From contig NZ_JACHNE010000001.1 of the NCBI RefSeq assembly GCF_014205255.1, positions 1,364,001-1,428,000 of the forward strand: a DNA stretch of 64,000 nucleotides. Reading direction: 5' to 3'. How positions within the stretch are numbered: position 1 is the first letter of the stretch; the number at the start of each line of letters is the position of its first letter. The position numbers were made by a program, and so were the translations under genes. This document shows positions 1-8,868 of this stretch, one piece after another. The notes under the pieces are model-generated. The model saw nothing but the letters and a program-made list of their open reading frames with translations. It had not been told where the DNA came from and made no database searches. Source of the stretch: Streptomyces caelestis. GTDB taxonomy: Bacteria > Actinomycetota > Actinomycetes > Streptomycetales > Streptomycetaceae.

Positions 1-1
1 C

Positions 2-571
2 GACGTCGTCAAGCCGGCGTGGAAGGGCAAGGTGGGCTTCGCGCCGACCAACGCCTCCTTCCAGGCGTTCGTCACCGGCATGCGCGTCCTGAAGGGCGAT
101 GACGCCACCCGCAAGTGGCTTGCGGACCTGAAGGCGAACGGCGCCAAGACCTACGCCCACAACCTCGCCACCCTCGATGCCGTGGAGGCCGGTGAGGTCT
201 CCCTCGGCCTGGTCAACCACTACTACTGGTACGAGCGCGTCGCCGAGAAGGGCGAGGACAAGGTCAACTCCAGGCTGCACTTCCTGCCCGGCAAGGACCC
301 CGGCGCGCTGATCAACGTCTCCGGCGCGGGCATCCTGAAGGACAGCGGGCAGAGCGCGGCCGCCCAGAAGGCGGTGGACTACCTGCTGTCGAAGGAGGCG
401 CAGAGCTACTTCGCGGACGAGACGAAGGAGTACCCGCTGGCCGCGGGTGTCACCAGCACCGTGGAGGACCTGCCTCCGCTGGAGTCGCTGCAGTCTCCCG
501 ACATCGACCTCGGCAAGCTGGATTCCCTCCAGGAGACGCTGGCCATGCTCCAGGACGTCGGACTGGTCTGA
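2..571 (+). CDS. Iron-type ABC transporter substrate-binding protein, C-terminal part
   Basis: This is the 3' end of a gene that starts before the window; the reading frame is open from base 2. The visible ~190 residues match the C-terminal lobe of Fe3+-binding proteins of the FbpA/FutA type. A tyrosine pair in VNHYYWYERV fits the position of the iron-coordinating tyrosines of that family. The gene lies 6 bases before the permease gene and two genes before an ATPase gene, so it should be the extracytoplasmic receptor of a three-part importer. Signal peptide and lipobox are outside the window. Ferric iron is the most likely substrate; thiamine or 2-aminophosphonate receptors share the fold. 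Confidence 0.8.
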   Translation, partial: DVVKPAWKGKVGFAPTNASFQAFVTGMRVLKGDDATRKWLADLKANGAKTYAHNLATLDAVEAGEVSLGLVNHYYWYERVAEKGEDKVNSRLHFLPGKDPGALINVSGAGILKDSGQSAAAQKAVDYLLSKEAQSYFADETKEYPLAAGVTSTVEDLPPLESLQSPDIDLGKLDSLQETLAMLQDVGLV

Positions 572-577
572 CCCGCC

Positions 578-2224
578 GTGCGCACATCACCGTCCACCTC
601 GCGCCCGGCCGGGGCGGGGGCCCCGGCCGGGCGCGAGCGCGAGGCCGGCCCGGGCGACTCGGGTCGTTCACTCCGCAGGCCCAAATGGCCCCCCGCCCAA
701 CGGAAAGGGCGTACGGCCGAGCGAAGGCCGCCCCTGGTCCTGCTCGTCCCCGCCGGCGTGGCCGCCCTCTTCGCCCTGCTGCCCCTCGGCTACCTCGCCG
801 TCCGCGCCTGGGAACGCGGCCCCGCGTTCGCCTGGAATGTCGTCGCCGACGAACGCACACTCCAACTCCTCGGCCGCAGCCTCGGCCTGACCGCCGCCGT
901 CGTGGCGGCCTGCCTGGTGCTGGGCGTCTCGCTGGCATGGCTGACCGTGCGCACCGCACTGCCCGCGACCCGCGCCTGGTCCGTGCTGGTCGCGCTGCCG
1001 CTGGCCGTGCCCAGTTATGTCGCCGCGTTCGCGTGGCTGTCAGCCGGGCCGGACCTCGCCGGGTTCGGCGGCGCGACACTGGCCCTGACACTGGTCAGCT
1101 TCCCGTACGTCCATCTGCCGGTCGCCGCCGCGCTCAGGGGCATCGACCCGGCGCAGGAGGAGGCCGCTCGCTCCCTCGGGCACGGCCCGCTGCGGACGTT
1201 CGTCAAGGTCACCCTGCCGCAACTGCGCCCGGCCGCCGCAGGTGGAGCACTGCTCGTCGCGCTGTACGTGCTCTCCGACTTCGGCGCAGTCTCCCTCATG
1301 CGGTACGACACCTTCACCCGCGCCATCCACACCTCCTACCGCGCGTCCTTCGACCGCACGCCGGCCGCCGCGCTCAGCGTGGTGCTGGTGGTGATGACGA
1401 TCGCGCTGGTCGCCGCCGAGACCCGTACCCGCGGCCGGGCCGGACACGCCAGAACCGGAACCGGCACCGCCCGCCCGGCCGTTCCCCTCGCACTCGGCCG
1501 ATGGCGGCCGCTCGCCCTTCTGTGGTGCGGGGCGGTGGTGGCCGTCGCCGTGGCCTTCCCGCTGGGCACCCTCGGGTACTGGCTGACCGTCGGCAGCTCG
1601 GCCACCTGGGACCTGAGCGGGCTCGCTCAGACGGCCTGGACCACCCTCGGCGTCGCGGCGGCGGGCACGGGCCTCACCACGGTCCTCGCCCTGCCGGTCG
1701 GTGTGATCGCCGCCCGGCACCGGGGGCGCGGAGCCCGCCTGCTGGAGCAGGCGGCGTACGCGGGTCACGCGCTGCCCGGTATCACGGTCGCGCTCGCCCT
1801 GGTGTTCTTCGCCGTGCGCTACGCATACCCCTTGTACCAGCAACTCCCGCTCCTGGTCTGCGCCTACGCCGTCCTCTTCCTACCGGTCGCGGTGGCCGCC
1901 ACCCGCGCGGCCGTGCTCCAGGCACCGCCCGTCCTGGAGGATGTGGCCCGCTCGCTCGGCCGACGGCCATGGCAGGTCCTCCGCGAGGTCACCGTCCCGC
2001 TGGCCGCGCCCGGCGTGGCCGCCGGGGCCGCCCTCACCTTCGTGGTCTGCATGAAGGAACTCCCCGCCACCCTCCTCCTGCGCCCCACCGGCATGGACAC
2101 CCTCGCCACCCGGCTGTGGACCGAGACCGGCGCCGGATCCTTCGCGGCCGCCGCCCCCTACGCCGCCACGCTCATCCTGCTGGCCGCCGTCCCCTCCTAC
2201 CTCCTGGGCAGGCACCGGACATGA
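578..2224 (+). CDS. Iron-type ABC transporter permease (fused, two-module)
   Basis: 548 residues from a GTG start 6 bases after the receptor gene. After a charged, proline-rich N-terminus of about 50 residues there are about twelve membrane segments forming two homologous halves. Each half carries an EAA-type loop that contacts the ATPase: EEAARSLGHG in the first half and LEDVARSLGRR in the second. Such fused permeases are typical of FbpB-type ferric iron importers. The stop overlaps the next start as ATGA, so the two are probably translationally coupled. A later internal start is possible because the first 45 residues are low in complexity. Confidence 0.85.
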   Translation: MRTSPSTSRPAGAGAPAGREREAGPGDSGRSLRRPKWPPAQRKGRTAERRPPLVLLVPAGVAALFALLPLGYLAVRAWERGPAFAWNVVADERTLQLLGRSLGLTAAVVAACLVLGVSLAWLTVRTALPATRAWSVLVALPLAVPSYVAAFAWLSAGPDLAGFGGATLALTLVSFPYVHLPVAAALRGIDPAQEEAARSLGHGPLRTFVKVTLPQLRPAAAGGALLVALYVLSDFGAVSLMRYDTFTRAIHTSYRASFDRTPAAALSVVLVVMTIALVAAETRTRGRAGHARTGTGTARPAVPLALGRWRPLALLWCGAVVAVAVAFPLGTLGYWLTVGSSATWDLSGLAQTAWTTLGVAAAGTGLTTVLALPVGVIAARHRGRGARLLEQAAYAGHALPGITVALALVFFAVRYAYPLYQQLPLLVCAYAVLFLPVAVAATRAAVLQAPPVLEDVARSLGRRPWQVLREVTVPLAAPGVAAGAALTFVVCMKELPATLLLRPTGMDTLATRLWTETGAGSFAAAAPYAATLILLAAVPSYLLGRHRT

Positions 2225-3267
2225 ACGAACTGCACGTAGCGGGACTCACCAAGTCCTACGGAGCCGCTGAACAATCCGTCCTGCGCGGGCTGGACCTCAC
2301 CGTCCCGGCCGGCGCGTTGACCGCGGTCCTCGGCCCCTCCGGATGCGGCAAGACCACCATGCTGCGCATCATCGCGGGCTTCCTGCGCGCCGACGCGGGC
2401 ACCGTCCGACTCGGCGACCGGCTCTTGAACGGACCCGGCGTCCACCTTCCGCCGGAGCGCCGCCGCATCGGCATCGTCCCTCAAGAAGGCGCCCTCTTCC
2501 CGCACCTGAGCGTCGCCCGCAACGTCGCCTTCGGCCTCACCGGTTCCGACCGGGCCGAGCGGCGGCACCGTACCGCGGAGATGCTGGAGCTGGTCGGCCT
2601 CGCCGGATACGACGACCGTATGCCGCACGAGTTGTCCGGCGGCCAGCAACAACGCGTCGCCGTGGCCCGCGCGCTCGCCCCGAGGCCGGGGCTCGTGCTG
2701 CTGGACGAGCCGTTCAACGCCCTCGACAGCGCGCTGCGAGCAGGAGTGAGGTCGGACGTACGGGCAGCACTGCGGGCGACCGGAGCGACGGCGGTCCTCG
2801 TCACCCACGATCAGCAGGAGGCCCTGTCCACCGCCGACCTCGTCGCCGTCGTACGCGACGGCCGGGTCGCCCAGAGCGCCACCCCACAGGACCTCTACCA
2901 GCGCCCCGCCGATCCCTGGGTCGCCGACTTCGTCGGCGACGCCGTCCTGCTCCCCGGCACCGTCGACACCCACGGCACGGCCCGGACCGCCCTGGGCACC
3001 GTGCCCCTCGCCACTCCGTCCCAGGCCCTCCGGACCGGCACGGTACTGCTCCGTCCCGAACAACTCCGTCTCACCAGTACGGACTCCGAAGGCGCTGTCA
3101 GGGGCACGGTGACAGACGTCTGCTACTACGGCCACGACGCCATGGTCACCGTGACCGTCGAGGGCCACGACACGCCCGTCGGCATCCGGGTCACAGGCCC
3201 CCTGTCCGTCCGCCCGGGAGAGGAGACGGGTGTCCTCATCGTGGGCGAGGCCGCCCTCCACCCGTAG
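2221..3267 (+). CDS. Iron-type ABC transporter ATP-binding protein
   Basis: 348 residues. Walker A is GPSGCGKTT, the Q-loop is in IVPQEGALFPH, the ABC signature is LSGGQQQ, Walker B is LVLLDEPFNAL, and the switch histidine is in VTHDQQEA. The last ~110 residues form a TOBE-like regulatory domain (LRPEQLRL... GTVTDVCYYGHD), usual for FbpC/PotA-type ATPases. It overlaps the permease stop by 4 bases and completes a receptor-permease-ATPase operon. It powers uptake at the inner face of the membrane. The regulatory region lies outside the window. Confidence 0.87.
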   Translation: MNELHVAGLTKSYGAAEQSVLRGLDLTVPAGALTAVLGPSGCGKTTMLRIIAGFLRADAGTVRLGDRLLNGPGVHLPPERRRIGIVPQEGALFPHLSVARNVAFGLTGSDRAERRHRTAEMLELVGLAGYDDRMPHELSGGQQQRVAVARALAPRPGLVLLDEPFNALDSALRAGVRSDVRAALRATGATAVLVTHDQQEALSTADLVAVVRDGRVAQSATPQDLYQRPADPWVADFVGDAVLLPGTVDTHGTARTALGTVPLATPSQALRTGTVLLRPEQLRLTSTDSEGAVRGTVTDVCYYGHDAMVTVTVEGHDTPVGIRVTGPLSVRPGEETGVLIVGEAALHP

Positions 3268-3478
3268 CAACGGTTGCCTGCGAGCCTCTCGCCATGTGAG
3301 TACTCGATCGCGAAGGCGTACCGGCTCAGCCGGCCGGGCCCGGAGGGCCGTACGCGGAGCCGGTGCCCTGGGCCAGGCCGGTGCGAACGGCCCGCCGGCT
3401 CCGCTTCGAACCACCCGGCCTGCTCCGCGATCGGCCTGTCGGGCCGAACCGCCCCATGCGAGGGCGCGCCCAGGGCGG

Positions 3479-4504
3479 TTACGCGGGGGCCGGAGCCGCG
3501 GGACCGACCAGTTCCGACAGCACGTCCTCCATGGTCACGAAGCCGATGACCTTGCCGCTCTCGCCGACGACGGCGGCGAGGTGGCTGCCCTCGGCGCGCA
3601 GGGCCGTGAGGGTGTCGTCGAGCGGGGTGTCGATGCGCACCCGGGTGACCTTGTGCAGCGCGGTGCGGGGGAAGGGCCGGTCGCGGTCGGTGACGCCGAG
3701 GGTGTCCTTGATGTGCAGGTAACCGAGAAGGGCGCCCTCAGCGCCGGTGACGGGAAAGCGGGAGTAGCCCGCCCCCGCGGCCACCCGCTCCAGCTGCGCG
3801 GGGGTGACGGTGTGGTCGACGGTGTGCATGCGCTGGACGGGGACGAGGATCTCGCCGACCGGGCGGGTGCCCAGTTCCAGCGCGTCGCGGAGCCGTTCGC
3901 CGTCGGCGGGTGAGAGGAGCCCCGCCTGGCTGGAGTCGAGGACCATGCGGGCGAGCTGGTCGTCGGTGAAGACCGACTCGACCTCGTCCTTCGGCTCGAC
4001 GCGCAGCAGTTTCAGCAGGACGTTGGCGAAGGCGTTGATGCCGAACACGACCGGCTTGAGCGCCCGCGTGAGGGCGGCCAGGGGAGGGCCGAGCAGCAGG
4101 GCGCTGGACACCGGCGCGGCGAGCGCGATGTTCTTCGGGACCATCTCGCCGATCAGCATGTGCAGGTACGTCGCCAGGGTGAGCGCGATGAGGAACGCGA
4201 CCGGGTGCACCAGCGCGTGCGGGAGATGCACCGCTTCGAAACCGGGTTCGAGCAGATGGGCGATGGCGGGTTCGGCGACCGCGCCGAGCACCAGCGAGGA
4301 GACGGTGATGCCGAGCTGTGCGGTGGCCATCATCGCCGAGAGGTGTTCCAGGGCCCACAGGGTCCTCCGGGCCCGTTTGTCGCCTTCCTGGGCGTGCGGC
4401 TCGATCTGGCTGCGGCGCACCGAGACCAGCGCGAACTCGGCGCCGACGAAGAACGCGTTGGTGAGCAGGGTCAGTGCGCCGATGGCGAGTTGCAGGAGGG
4501 TCAT
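3479..4504 (-). CDS. CNNM/CorC-type membrane protein with CBS domains (short paralog)
   Basis: 341 residues. The N-terminus is a DUF21 (CNNM) membrane domain with about four hydrophobic segments (starts MTLLQLAIGAL, then NAFFVGAEFALVSVRR). A CBS pair follows (ILVPVQRMHTVD... and PFPRTALHKVTRVRIDTPLDD). Relatives are called hemolysin family proteins or MpfA/CorC-type divalent-cation (Mg2+) efflux factors. The C-terminal CorC_HlyC domain present in its neighbour is missing. Its ATG overlaps the upstream gene's TGA in an ATGA, so the two paralogs form one operon and may act as a heterodimer. The ATG at 4504 was chosen because of this overlap and because the family starts here. Confidence 0.85.
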   Translation of the reverse strand: MTLLQLAIGALTLLTNAFFVGAEFALVSVRRSQIEPHAQEGDKRARRTLWALEHLSAMMATAQLGITVSSLVLGAVAEPAIAHLLEPGFEAVHLPHALVHPVAFLIALTLATYLHMLIGEMVPKNIALAAPVSSALLLGPPLAALTRALKPVVFGINAFANVLLKLLRVEPKDEVESVFTDDQLARMVLDSSQAGLLSPADGERLRDALELGTRPVGEILVPVQRMHTVDHTVTPAQLERVAAGAGYSRFPVTGAEGALLGYLHIKDTLGVTDRDRPFPRTALHKVTRVRIDTPLDDTLTALRAEGSHLAAVVGESGKVIGFVTMEDVLSELVGPAAPAPA

Positions 4505-5838
4505 CGGGCTTCCTCCGCGAGCTGGAGGTGCCGCTCGGTGACCGGTCCGGTGATGCGGACGCGGTCGGCGCGGTGATGGTCGACGTCGAGGACCTCCAGC
4601 TCCCAGCCGTCGAGATCCAGCACGTCGCCCTTGACGGGGATGCGGGACAGGCGGGTGGCGATCAGACCGGCCACGGTTTCGTACGGGCCGTCGGGCGCGA
4701 TGAGTCCGGTCTCCGCGAGTCGGTCGAGCCGGACGCTGCCGTCCGCCTCCCACACCGCGCGGCCGTCCCCGGTGCGGGGGCCGGGCAGCAGGTCGACGAC
4801 CTCGACGGGGTCGTGCTCGTCGCGGACCTCGCCGACGACCTCCTCGACGATGTCCTCCACCGTGGCCACGCCCGCCGTGCCGCCGTACTCGTCGATGACC
4901 ACGGCCATCGTGCGAGCGGCCCGCAGCCGCTCCAGCAGCCGGTCGGCGGTGAGGCTGTCCGGAACCAGCAGGGGCTCGGTGGCCAGCTCCGTGACCGCGG
5001 TGGCGACCCGCTTTTCCGGATCCAGGGCGAGGACGTCCCGGATATGGACGGTGCCGACGACCTCGTCGAGGCTGTCGCGGTAGACGGGGAAGCGGGACAG
5101 GCCGGTCGCGTGGGAGAGGTTCGCGGCGTCGGCGGCCGTCGCGTGCACTTCGAGCGCCTTCACATCGACCCGCGGCGTCATCACGTTCTCCGCCGTGAGC
5201 TCGTTCAGGTGCAGGGTGCGGACGAAGAGTTCGGCGGAGTCGGCTTCCAGAGCGCCTTCCGCGGCCGAGTGCCGGGCCAGGGCGACCAGTTCCCCGGGGC
5301 TGCGGGCGGAGGCCAGCTCCTCGGCGGGCTCCAGGCCGAAGCGGCGTACGAAACGGTTCGCGGTGCTGTTCAGGTGCCGGATGAACGGGCCGAACGCGGC
5401 CGTGAAACCGCGCTGGGGGCCGGCCACCACCTTGGCGACCGCCAGCGGCCGGGAGATCGCCCAGTTCTTGGGCACCAGCTCACCGACGACCATCAGCACG
5501 ACGGTGGAGATCACCACGCCCAGCACGGTCGCCACCGATGACGCGGCACCGCCCAGGCCGGCCGCCTTCAGCGGGCCGCGCAGGAGCGCCGCCAGGGACG
5601 GCTCGGCGAGCATGCCGATCACGAGGGAGGTGACGGTGATGCCGAGCTGTGCGCCGGACAGCTGGAAGGTCAGACGTCGTACGGCCTTCAGCGCGCCGTC
5701 CGCGCCGCGCTCGCCGGCCTCGGCGGCCCGCTCCAGCTCACCGCGCTCAACGGTGGTCAGCGAGAACTCGGCCGCGACGAACACCGCGCAGGCCAGTGTG
5801 AGGAGGAGGGCCAGCAGGAGCAGCAGGACCTCGGTCAC
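4501..5838 (-). CDS. CNNM/CorC-type membrane protein with CBS and CorC_HlyC domains
   Basis: 445 residues. The order is an N-terminal DUF21 membrane domain (VFVAAEFSLTTVERGELERA), a CBS pair (NVMTPRVDVKALEV... and TEPLLVPDSL), then a C-terminal CorC_HlyC domain (LIATRLSRIPVKGDVLDLDG). This is the full-length family form, linked in other bacteria to Mg2+/Co2+ efflux or membrane integrity. It is the first gene of a two-gene operon with its shorter paralog. Substrate is inferred from family only. Confidence 0.87.
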   Translation of the reverse strand: MTEVLLLLLALLLTLACAVFVAAEFSLTTVERGELERAAEAGERGADGALKAVRRLTFQLSGAQLGITVTSLVIGMLAEPSLAALLRGPLKAAGLGGAASSVATVLGVVISTVVLMVVGELVPKNWAISRPLAVAKVVAGPQRGFTAAFGPFIRHLNSTANRFVRRFGLEPAEELASARSPGELVALARHSAAEGALEADSAELFVRTLHLNELTAENVMTPRVDVKALEVHATAADAANLSHATGLSRFPVYRDSLDEVVGTVHIRDVLALDPEKRVATAVTELATEPLLVPDSLTADRLLERLRAARTMAVVIDEYGGTAGVATVEDIVEEVVGEVRDEHDPVEVVDLLPGPRTGDGRAVWEADGSVRLDRLAETGLIAPDGPYETVAGLIATRLSRIPVKGDVLDLDGWELEVLDVDHHRADRVRITGPVTERHLQLAEEAR

Positions 5839-6041
5839 CGTGCCACCCCCGCTCCCTCGGTCGCATGAGTCGGGCGCGGGATGGCACGGCTGGTACTGGG
5901 AGGCTCACCCATCGGGGGAACTTCGCTCCTTCTCGAAACGGCGCATACAGACAGTGGGTGGAGAACAGGATTGCCTGCCTCTACACCAACTGTAAAGGAG
6001 GTGCAGAACGTCGTCCGATGCGGTGCGGCAGGGGCACCACC

Positions 6042-6974
6042 TCACAGTGGTGCGGCGGCGTGCAGGATGAGGACCATCGTCACGGCGGAGTTCGCCGAGG
6101 TCATGGCCGACACGGCGGTCCCCGCGGCCGCGCCCCACGCGGCCAGCCCCACCGAGGTGAACACCGAAGGCCAGTGACGCGCTGCCGGGGCGGGCCCGAG
6201 CAGGGCCGCCACCCTGCGCGGCACCGGTCCCGGCGCGGCGATGCCCGCCAGCGTGGCCACGGGAGTGCCCCGCGACACCAGGGCCGCCTTGCCGATCGCG
6301 CACGCCACGGTCCGGCGGCTGCCGACCGCCCGGGCGGCGTCCTCGTCCGCCCACCGCTCCGCCGTGTACGACACCGCCGTACGCAGGGGACGCAGGAACG
6401 GGTTGGCGCGGGCAGCGAGTTGGACCGCGAGAAGGAAGCGGTGGTGGCGGGCGGCGAGGTGGGCCCGCTCGTGGGCGAACAGCGCCCGGCGCTCGGCGGG
6501 TTCGAGGCAGTCGAGCAGGGCCGTGGTCACCACCACGCGATGCCGCCGGCGGCCGGGCAGCGCGTAGGCGTAGGGGACGTCATCCGGAAGTACCGCCACC
6601 TCCGTCTCCCGCAGCCCGTCCAGCGCCCGGTGGGCCCGGCGACGTACCCGGCCGTGCCGCCACAGCGTCCGGCCGCACACCACCAGCACCGCGCACAGCG
6701 CCGGAATCGCGGCCTTGCCGACGACCTCGTCGTACGGGACGGCCGCCCGCACCTCCGGGTCCGACCAGCCGTCGGGCAGCGGGTTGCCGGGCAGTTGGGC
6801 GGTGCCGACCACCATGACCAGCCCCAGGCACACCGTGCTGCAGGCGGCCATCACCGCGGCCACCCCGGTCAGCAGCCGGGTCGCGGTCCGCGGATGCAGA
6901 TGCTGTTCGGCCAGGCGCGCGACCGGCCACGCCGTGAGCGGCAGCACCAGCGGCAGAAAGACGAGCATCCCCAT
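6042..6974 (-). CDS. M56 family metallopeptidase, BlaR1-like membrane sensor
   Basis: 310 residues with hydrophobic segments near residues 1-20, 35-60, 85-105 and the C-terminus. The zinc-protease motif is HERAH (HExxH) in ALFAHERAHLAARHH, with the downstream helix ERWADEDAAR that supplies the third ligand. M56 proteins cleave a cognate BlaI/MecI repressor after an extracellular cue. There is no penicillin-binding sensor domain, so the cue is unlikely to be a beta-lactam. It starts 6 bases after the BlaI-like gene stop, forming the usual repressor-protease pair. Confidence 0.88.
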   Translation of the reverse strand: MGMLVFLPLVLPLTAWPVARLAEQHLHPRTATRLLTGVAAVMAACSTVCLGLVMVVGTAQLPGNPLPDGWSDPEVRAAVPYDEVVGKAAIPALCAVLVVCGRTLWRHGRVRRRAHRALDGLRETEVAVLPDDVPYAYALPGRRRHRVVVTTALLDCLEPAERRALFAHERAHLAARHHRFLLAVQLAARANPFLRPLRTAVSYTAERWADEDAARAVGSRRTVACAIGKAALVSRGTPVATLAGIAAPGPVPRRVAALLGPAPAARHWPSVFTSVGLAAWGAAAGTAVSAMTSANSAVTMVLILHAAAPL

Positions 6975-6980
6975 GACGCC

Positions 6981-7370
6981 TCAGCGTTCCTCTTCGTCCC
7001 CGGACCGACCCAGCAGGTCACGCAGCAGCCGCTCGTCGTCCGGGTCGAGGCCGGTGACGAAGCTGGCCAGCACCGCCTCCCGGTCGCTCTCCGCGTCCAG
7101 CATCTTGCGCATCTTGCGGGCGGCCAGGCCCGCGTGGTCCGACGAGGGCGTCCAGGCGAAGGACCGGCCCGCGCGCTCCCGCGTGACCGCGCCCTTGGCC
7201 AGCAGCCGGGTCAGGATGGTGATGACGGTCGTATAGGCGAGGTCCCCGCCGAGTCGCTCCTGCACCCAGCCGGCCGTCGCCGGACCGTCCGCCTCCCGCA
7301 GTGCCGACAGCACCAGCGCCTCCAGCTCGCCCTGCCCCCGCCGCCGGGCACGCTGTCGCTGCTCCGCCAC
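6981..7370 (-). CDS. BlaI/MecI family transcriptional repressor
   Basis: 129 residues from a GTG at 7370, chosen because GGAGG sits 6 bases upstream and the family begins near here; the frame is open back to 7457. The N-terminal winged helix includes GELEALVLSALREADGPAT, WVQERLGG and TTVITILTRLLAKGAV, followed by a dimerisation and cleavage region (RKMRKMLDAESDREAV). BlaI proteins repress their own operon and target genes by binding TACA-N4-TGTA palindromes; one lies about 120 bases upstream at 7493-7508. The M56 protease gene follows in the same operon. Confidence 0.9.
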   Translation of the reverse strand: MAEQRQRARRRGQGELEALVLSALREADGPATAGWVQERLGGDLAYTTVITILTRLLAKGAVTRERAGRSFAWTPSSDHAGLAARKMRKMLDAESDREAVLASFVTGLDPDDERLLRDLLGRSGDEEER

Positions 7371-7492
7371 GCCCTGCCTCCGTTCCGTCGCCGCCTGCTT
7401 CCCGGTCGGACATCGTATAGACGCCCTCGCCACGGCCACGTCACCGACGAGCTCCACGCATCCCGCGTCGCCCCGGAACCCGCCCGACTTTC

Positions 7493-7508
7493 TCTACAGT
7501 GATGTAGA
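7493..7508. promoter_or_regulatory. BlaI-type operator palindrome
   Basis: TCTACA-GTGA-TGTAGA, a perfect 6+6 inverted repeat with the TACA-N4-TGTA core known for BlaI/MecI regulators. It lies between the divergent blaI-like and terD-like genes, 57 bases before the terD start, so it could control both. Assignment rests on the known family motif and the adjacent blaI-like gene. Confidence 0.75.
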
Positions 7509-7565
7509 TTCTCAACCCGGGGCCCGCACCGGGCCTCGACCGCACACGCCAAGAAGGAGAACGCC

Positions 7566-8141
7566 GTGGGAGTTTCCCTGTCCAAGGGCGGCAACGTCTC
7601 GCTCAGCAAGGAGGCGCCGGGTCTCACCGCCGTCCTGGTCGGCCTGGGCTGGGACGTACGCACGACCACCGGCACCGACTACGACCTCGACGCCTCCGCC
7701 CTGCTCCTCGACACCTCCGGCAAGGTCCCCTCGGACCAGCACTTCGTCTTCTACAACAACCTGAAGAGCCCGGACGGTTCGGTCGAGCACACCGGCGACA
7801 ACCTCACCGGGGAGGGCGAGGGCGACGACGAGTCGGTCAAGGTGAACCTCGCCGCCGTGCCCGCCGAGATCGACAAGATCGTGTTCCCGGTGTCCATCCA
7901 CGACGCCGAGAACCGCGGACAGAGCTTCGGGCAGGTCCGCAACGACTTCATCCGGGTCGTCAACCAGGCGAACAACCAGGAGATCGCCCGTTACGACCTG
8001 TCCGAGGACGCCTCCAGCGAGACCGCGATGGTCTTCGGCGAGCTCTACCGGCACGGCACCGAGTGGAAGTTCCGAGCCGTCGGCCAGGGCTACGCCTCCG
8101 GACTGGCCGGCATCGCCACCGACTTCGGCGTCAACGTCTGA
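7566..8141 (+). CDS. TerD family (tellurium resistance/stress) protein
   Basis: 191 residues from a GTG preceded by AAGAAGGAGA. It starts [16 protein letters not shown] and contains the conserved LGWDV, FDLDASA-like [31 protein letters not shown] and ARYDLSED stretches of TerD/CABP proteins. The acidic loops bind Ca2+ in characterised relatives. TerD proteins act in cytoplasmic stress and tellurite tolerance. Streptomyces usually carries many paralogs; this one stands alone without other ter genes. The BlaI-type operator just upstream suggests control by the neighbouring BlaI/M56 pair. Confidence 0.92.
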   Translation: MGVSLSKGGNVSLSKEAPGLTAVLVGLGWDVRTTTGTDYDLDASALLLDTSGKVPSDQHFVFYNNLKSPDGSVEHTGDNLTGEGEGDDESVKVNLAAVPAEIDKIVFPVSIHDAENRGQSFGQVRNDFIRVVNQANNQEIARYDLSEDASSETAMVFGELYRHGTEWKFRAVGQGYASGLAGIATDFGVNV

Positions 8142-8153
8142 CACGCACGAGCC

Positions 8154-8177
8154 GGCCGGGAGCTCCCGCGCCCGGCC
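8154..8177 (+). terminator. Probable hairpin terminator after terD-like gene
   Basis: GGCCGGG, a 10-base loop, then CCCGGCC, starting 12 bases after the terD stop. No U-tract follows, as is common in high-GC actinobacteria. Confidence 0.45.
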
Positions 8178-8472
8178 CGACCCGCCTCCCGCCGGAGGGC
8201 CGAGCGGATTTCAAGCGGTCCTGCGTCTGGCGCCGAGCACGATCGGCATGGACGCCGGCCCTCTCGCCGATCCCGCCGGCCGGGAGATGGACCGCGCTTG
8301 TCGCCGCTGCGAGCACCCCCTCGCCACGACCGCCCTGGCCGACCTGCAGCGAGCAGTCGCACGCGGGCGCGGCGGCCCGCCGGGAGACGGACCGCCGCGA
8401 CGGCCGCCCGACTTCCCTGCGGACGGCCGCACACAGGCGTCACCGAACGCCCGCGCCGCCGTGGACGATCCG
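8178..8472. other. Intergenic stretch, no gene recognised
   Basis: The reading frames here look like chance high-GC frames and none has recognisable domains. It separates the terD-like gene from the convergent His-rich gene. Confidence 0.5.
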
Positions 8473-8775
8473 TCAGTGGTCGTCCCAGTGCCCTTCATGG
8501 GCGGCGTGGCGGTGACCGTCGTGCAGGAAGTCGGTGTGATCCTCGTGCGGCACGGCGACGTGGCCGCACCCCTCGCCGTGCTGGTGGTCGTGGGCGTCGT
8601 GGGCGGCATGACCGGCAGGGGCGCACTCGTCGACGTGGTCGCCGTGGACCCGGTGGATGTGACCGTCGTGCGCGTAGTCGGTGTGGTCGCCGTGCGGGAA
8701 GGCGACGTGGCCGCAGCCCTCGCCATGGGCGTGCGTGTGCCCGTCGTGCGTGCGGTGGTCGGTGGCGGTGGACAT
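8473..8775 (-). CDS. Histidine-rich small protein with internal duplication
   Basis: 100 residues, 27 of them histidine, with three cysteines and many Asp/Glu. Residues 13-44 and 62-93 are near-identical 32-residue modules at an offset of 49. Each contains HAHGEGCGHV or HQHGEGCGHV, then PH(G/E)DHTD, then HDGH(I/R)H and a final His. There is no signal peptide or membrane segment, so it should be cytoplasmic. The composition points to binding or buffering Zn2+, Ni2+ or Co2+. It sits next to a zinc-transport block. It is unlike the His-rich loops of transporters because it is a stand-alone soluble protein. No characterised homolog is recognised; the gene call is supported by a coherent coding pattern and repeat structure. 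Confidence 0.75.
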   Translation of the reverse strand: MSTATDHRTHDGHTHAHGEGCGHVAFPHGDHTDYAHDGHIHRVHGDHVDECAPAGHAAHDAHDHQHGEGCGHVAVPHEDHTDFLHDGHRHAAHEGHWDDH

Positions 8776-8848
8776 GGGGGACTCCTCGGTTGCCCTTCTG
8801 GCCGCCCGCGGATCTGCCCCGGACGACGAATTGCGACATCAACATATA

Positions 8849-8868
8849 GCGACTCATGCATGACTCGC
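8849..8868. promoter_or_regulatory. Imperfect 20-bp palindrome upstream of His-rich gene
   Basis: GCGACTCATGCATGACTCGC: the inner ten bases TCATGCATGA and the outer GCGA/TCGC are perfectly symmetric, with one mismatched pair between. It lies about 75 bases upstream of the His-rich gene, just before an AT-rich TATATG stretch that could be a -10 region. It is a plausible operator for a metal-responsive regulator; the regulator is unknown. Confidence 0.4.

Noticed and set aside
685..2220. Fusion of the ATPase with a long upstream frame
   Set aside because: The upstream part is a shadow of the permease gene; the ATPase begins at the ATGA overlap at 2221.
5982..5994. TACA-CCAAC-TGTA resembling a second BlaI site
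   Set aside because: The spacer is 5, not 4, bases and the flanks are not symmetric; it lies downstream of the M56 gene where an operator has no clear role.
6034..6053. GCACCAC/GTGGTGC hairpin at the end of the M56 gene
   Set aside because: The stop codon lies in the loop and the stem is short, so a terminator role is weak.
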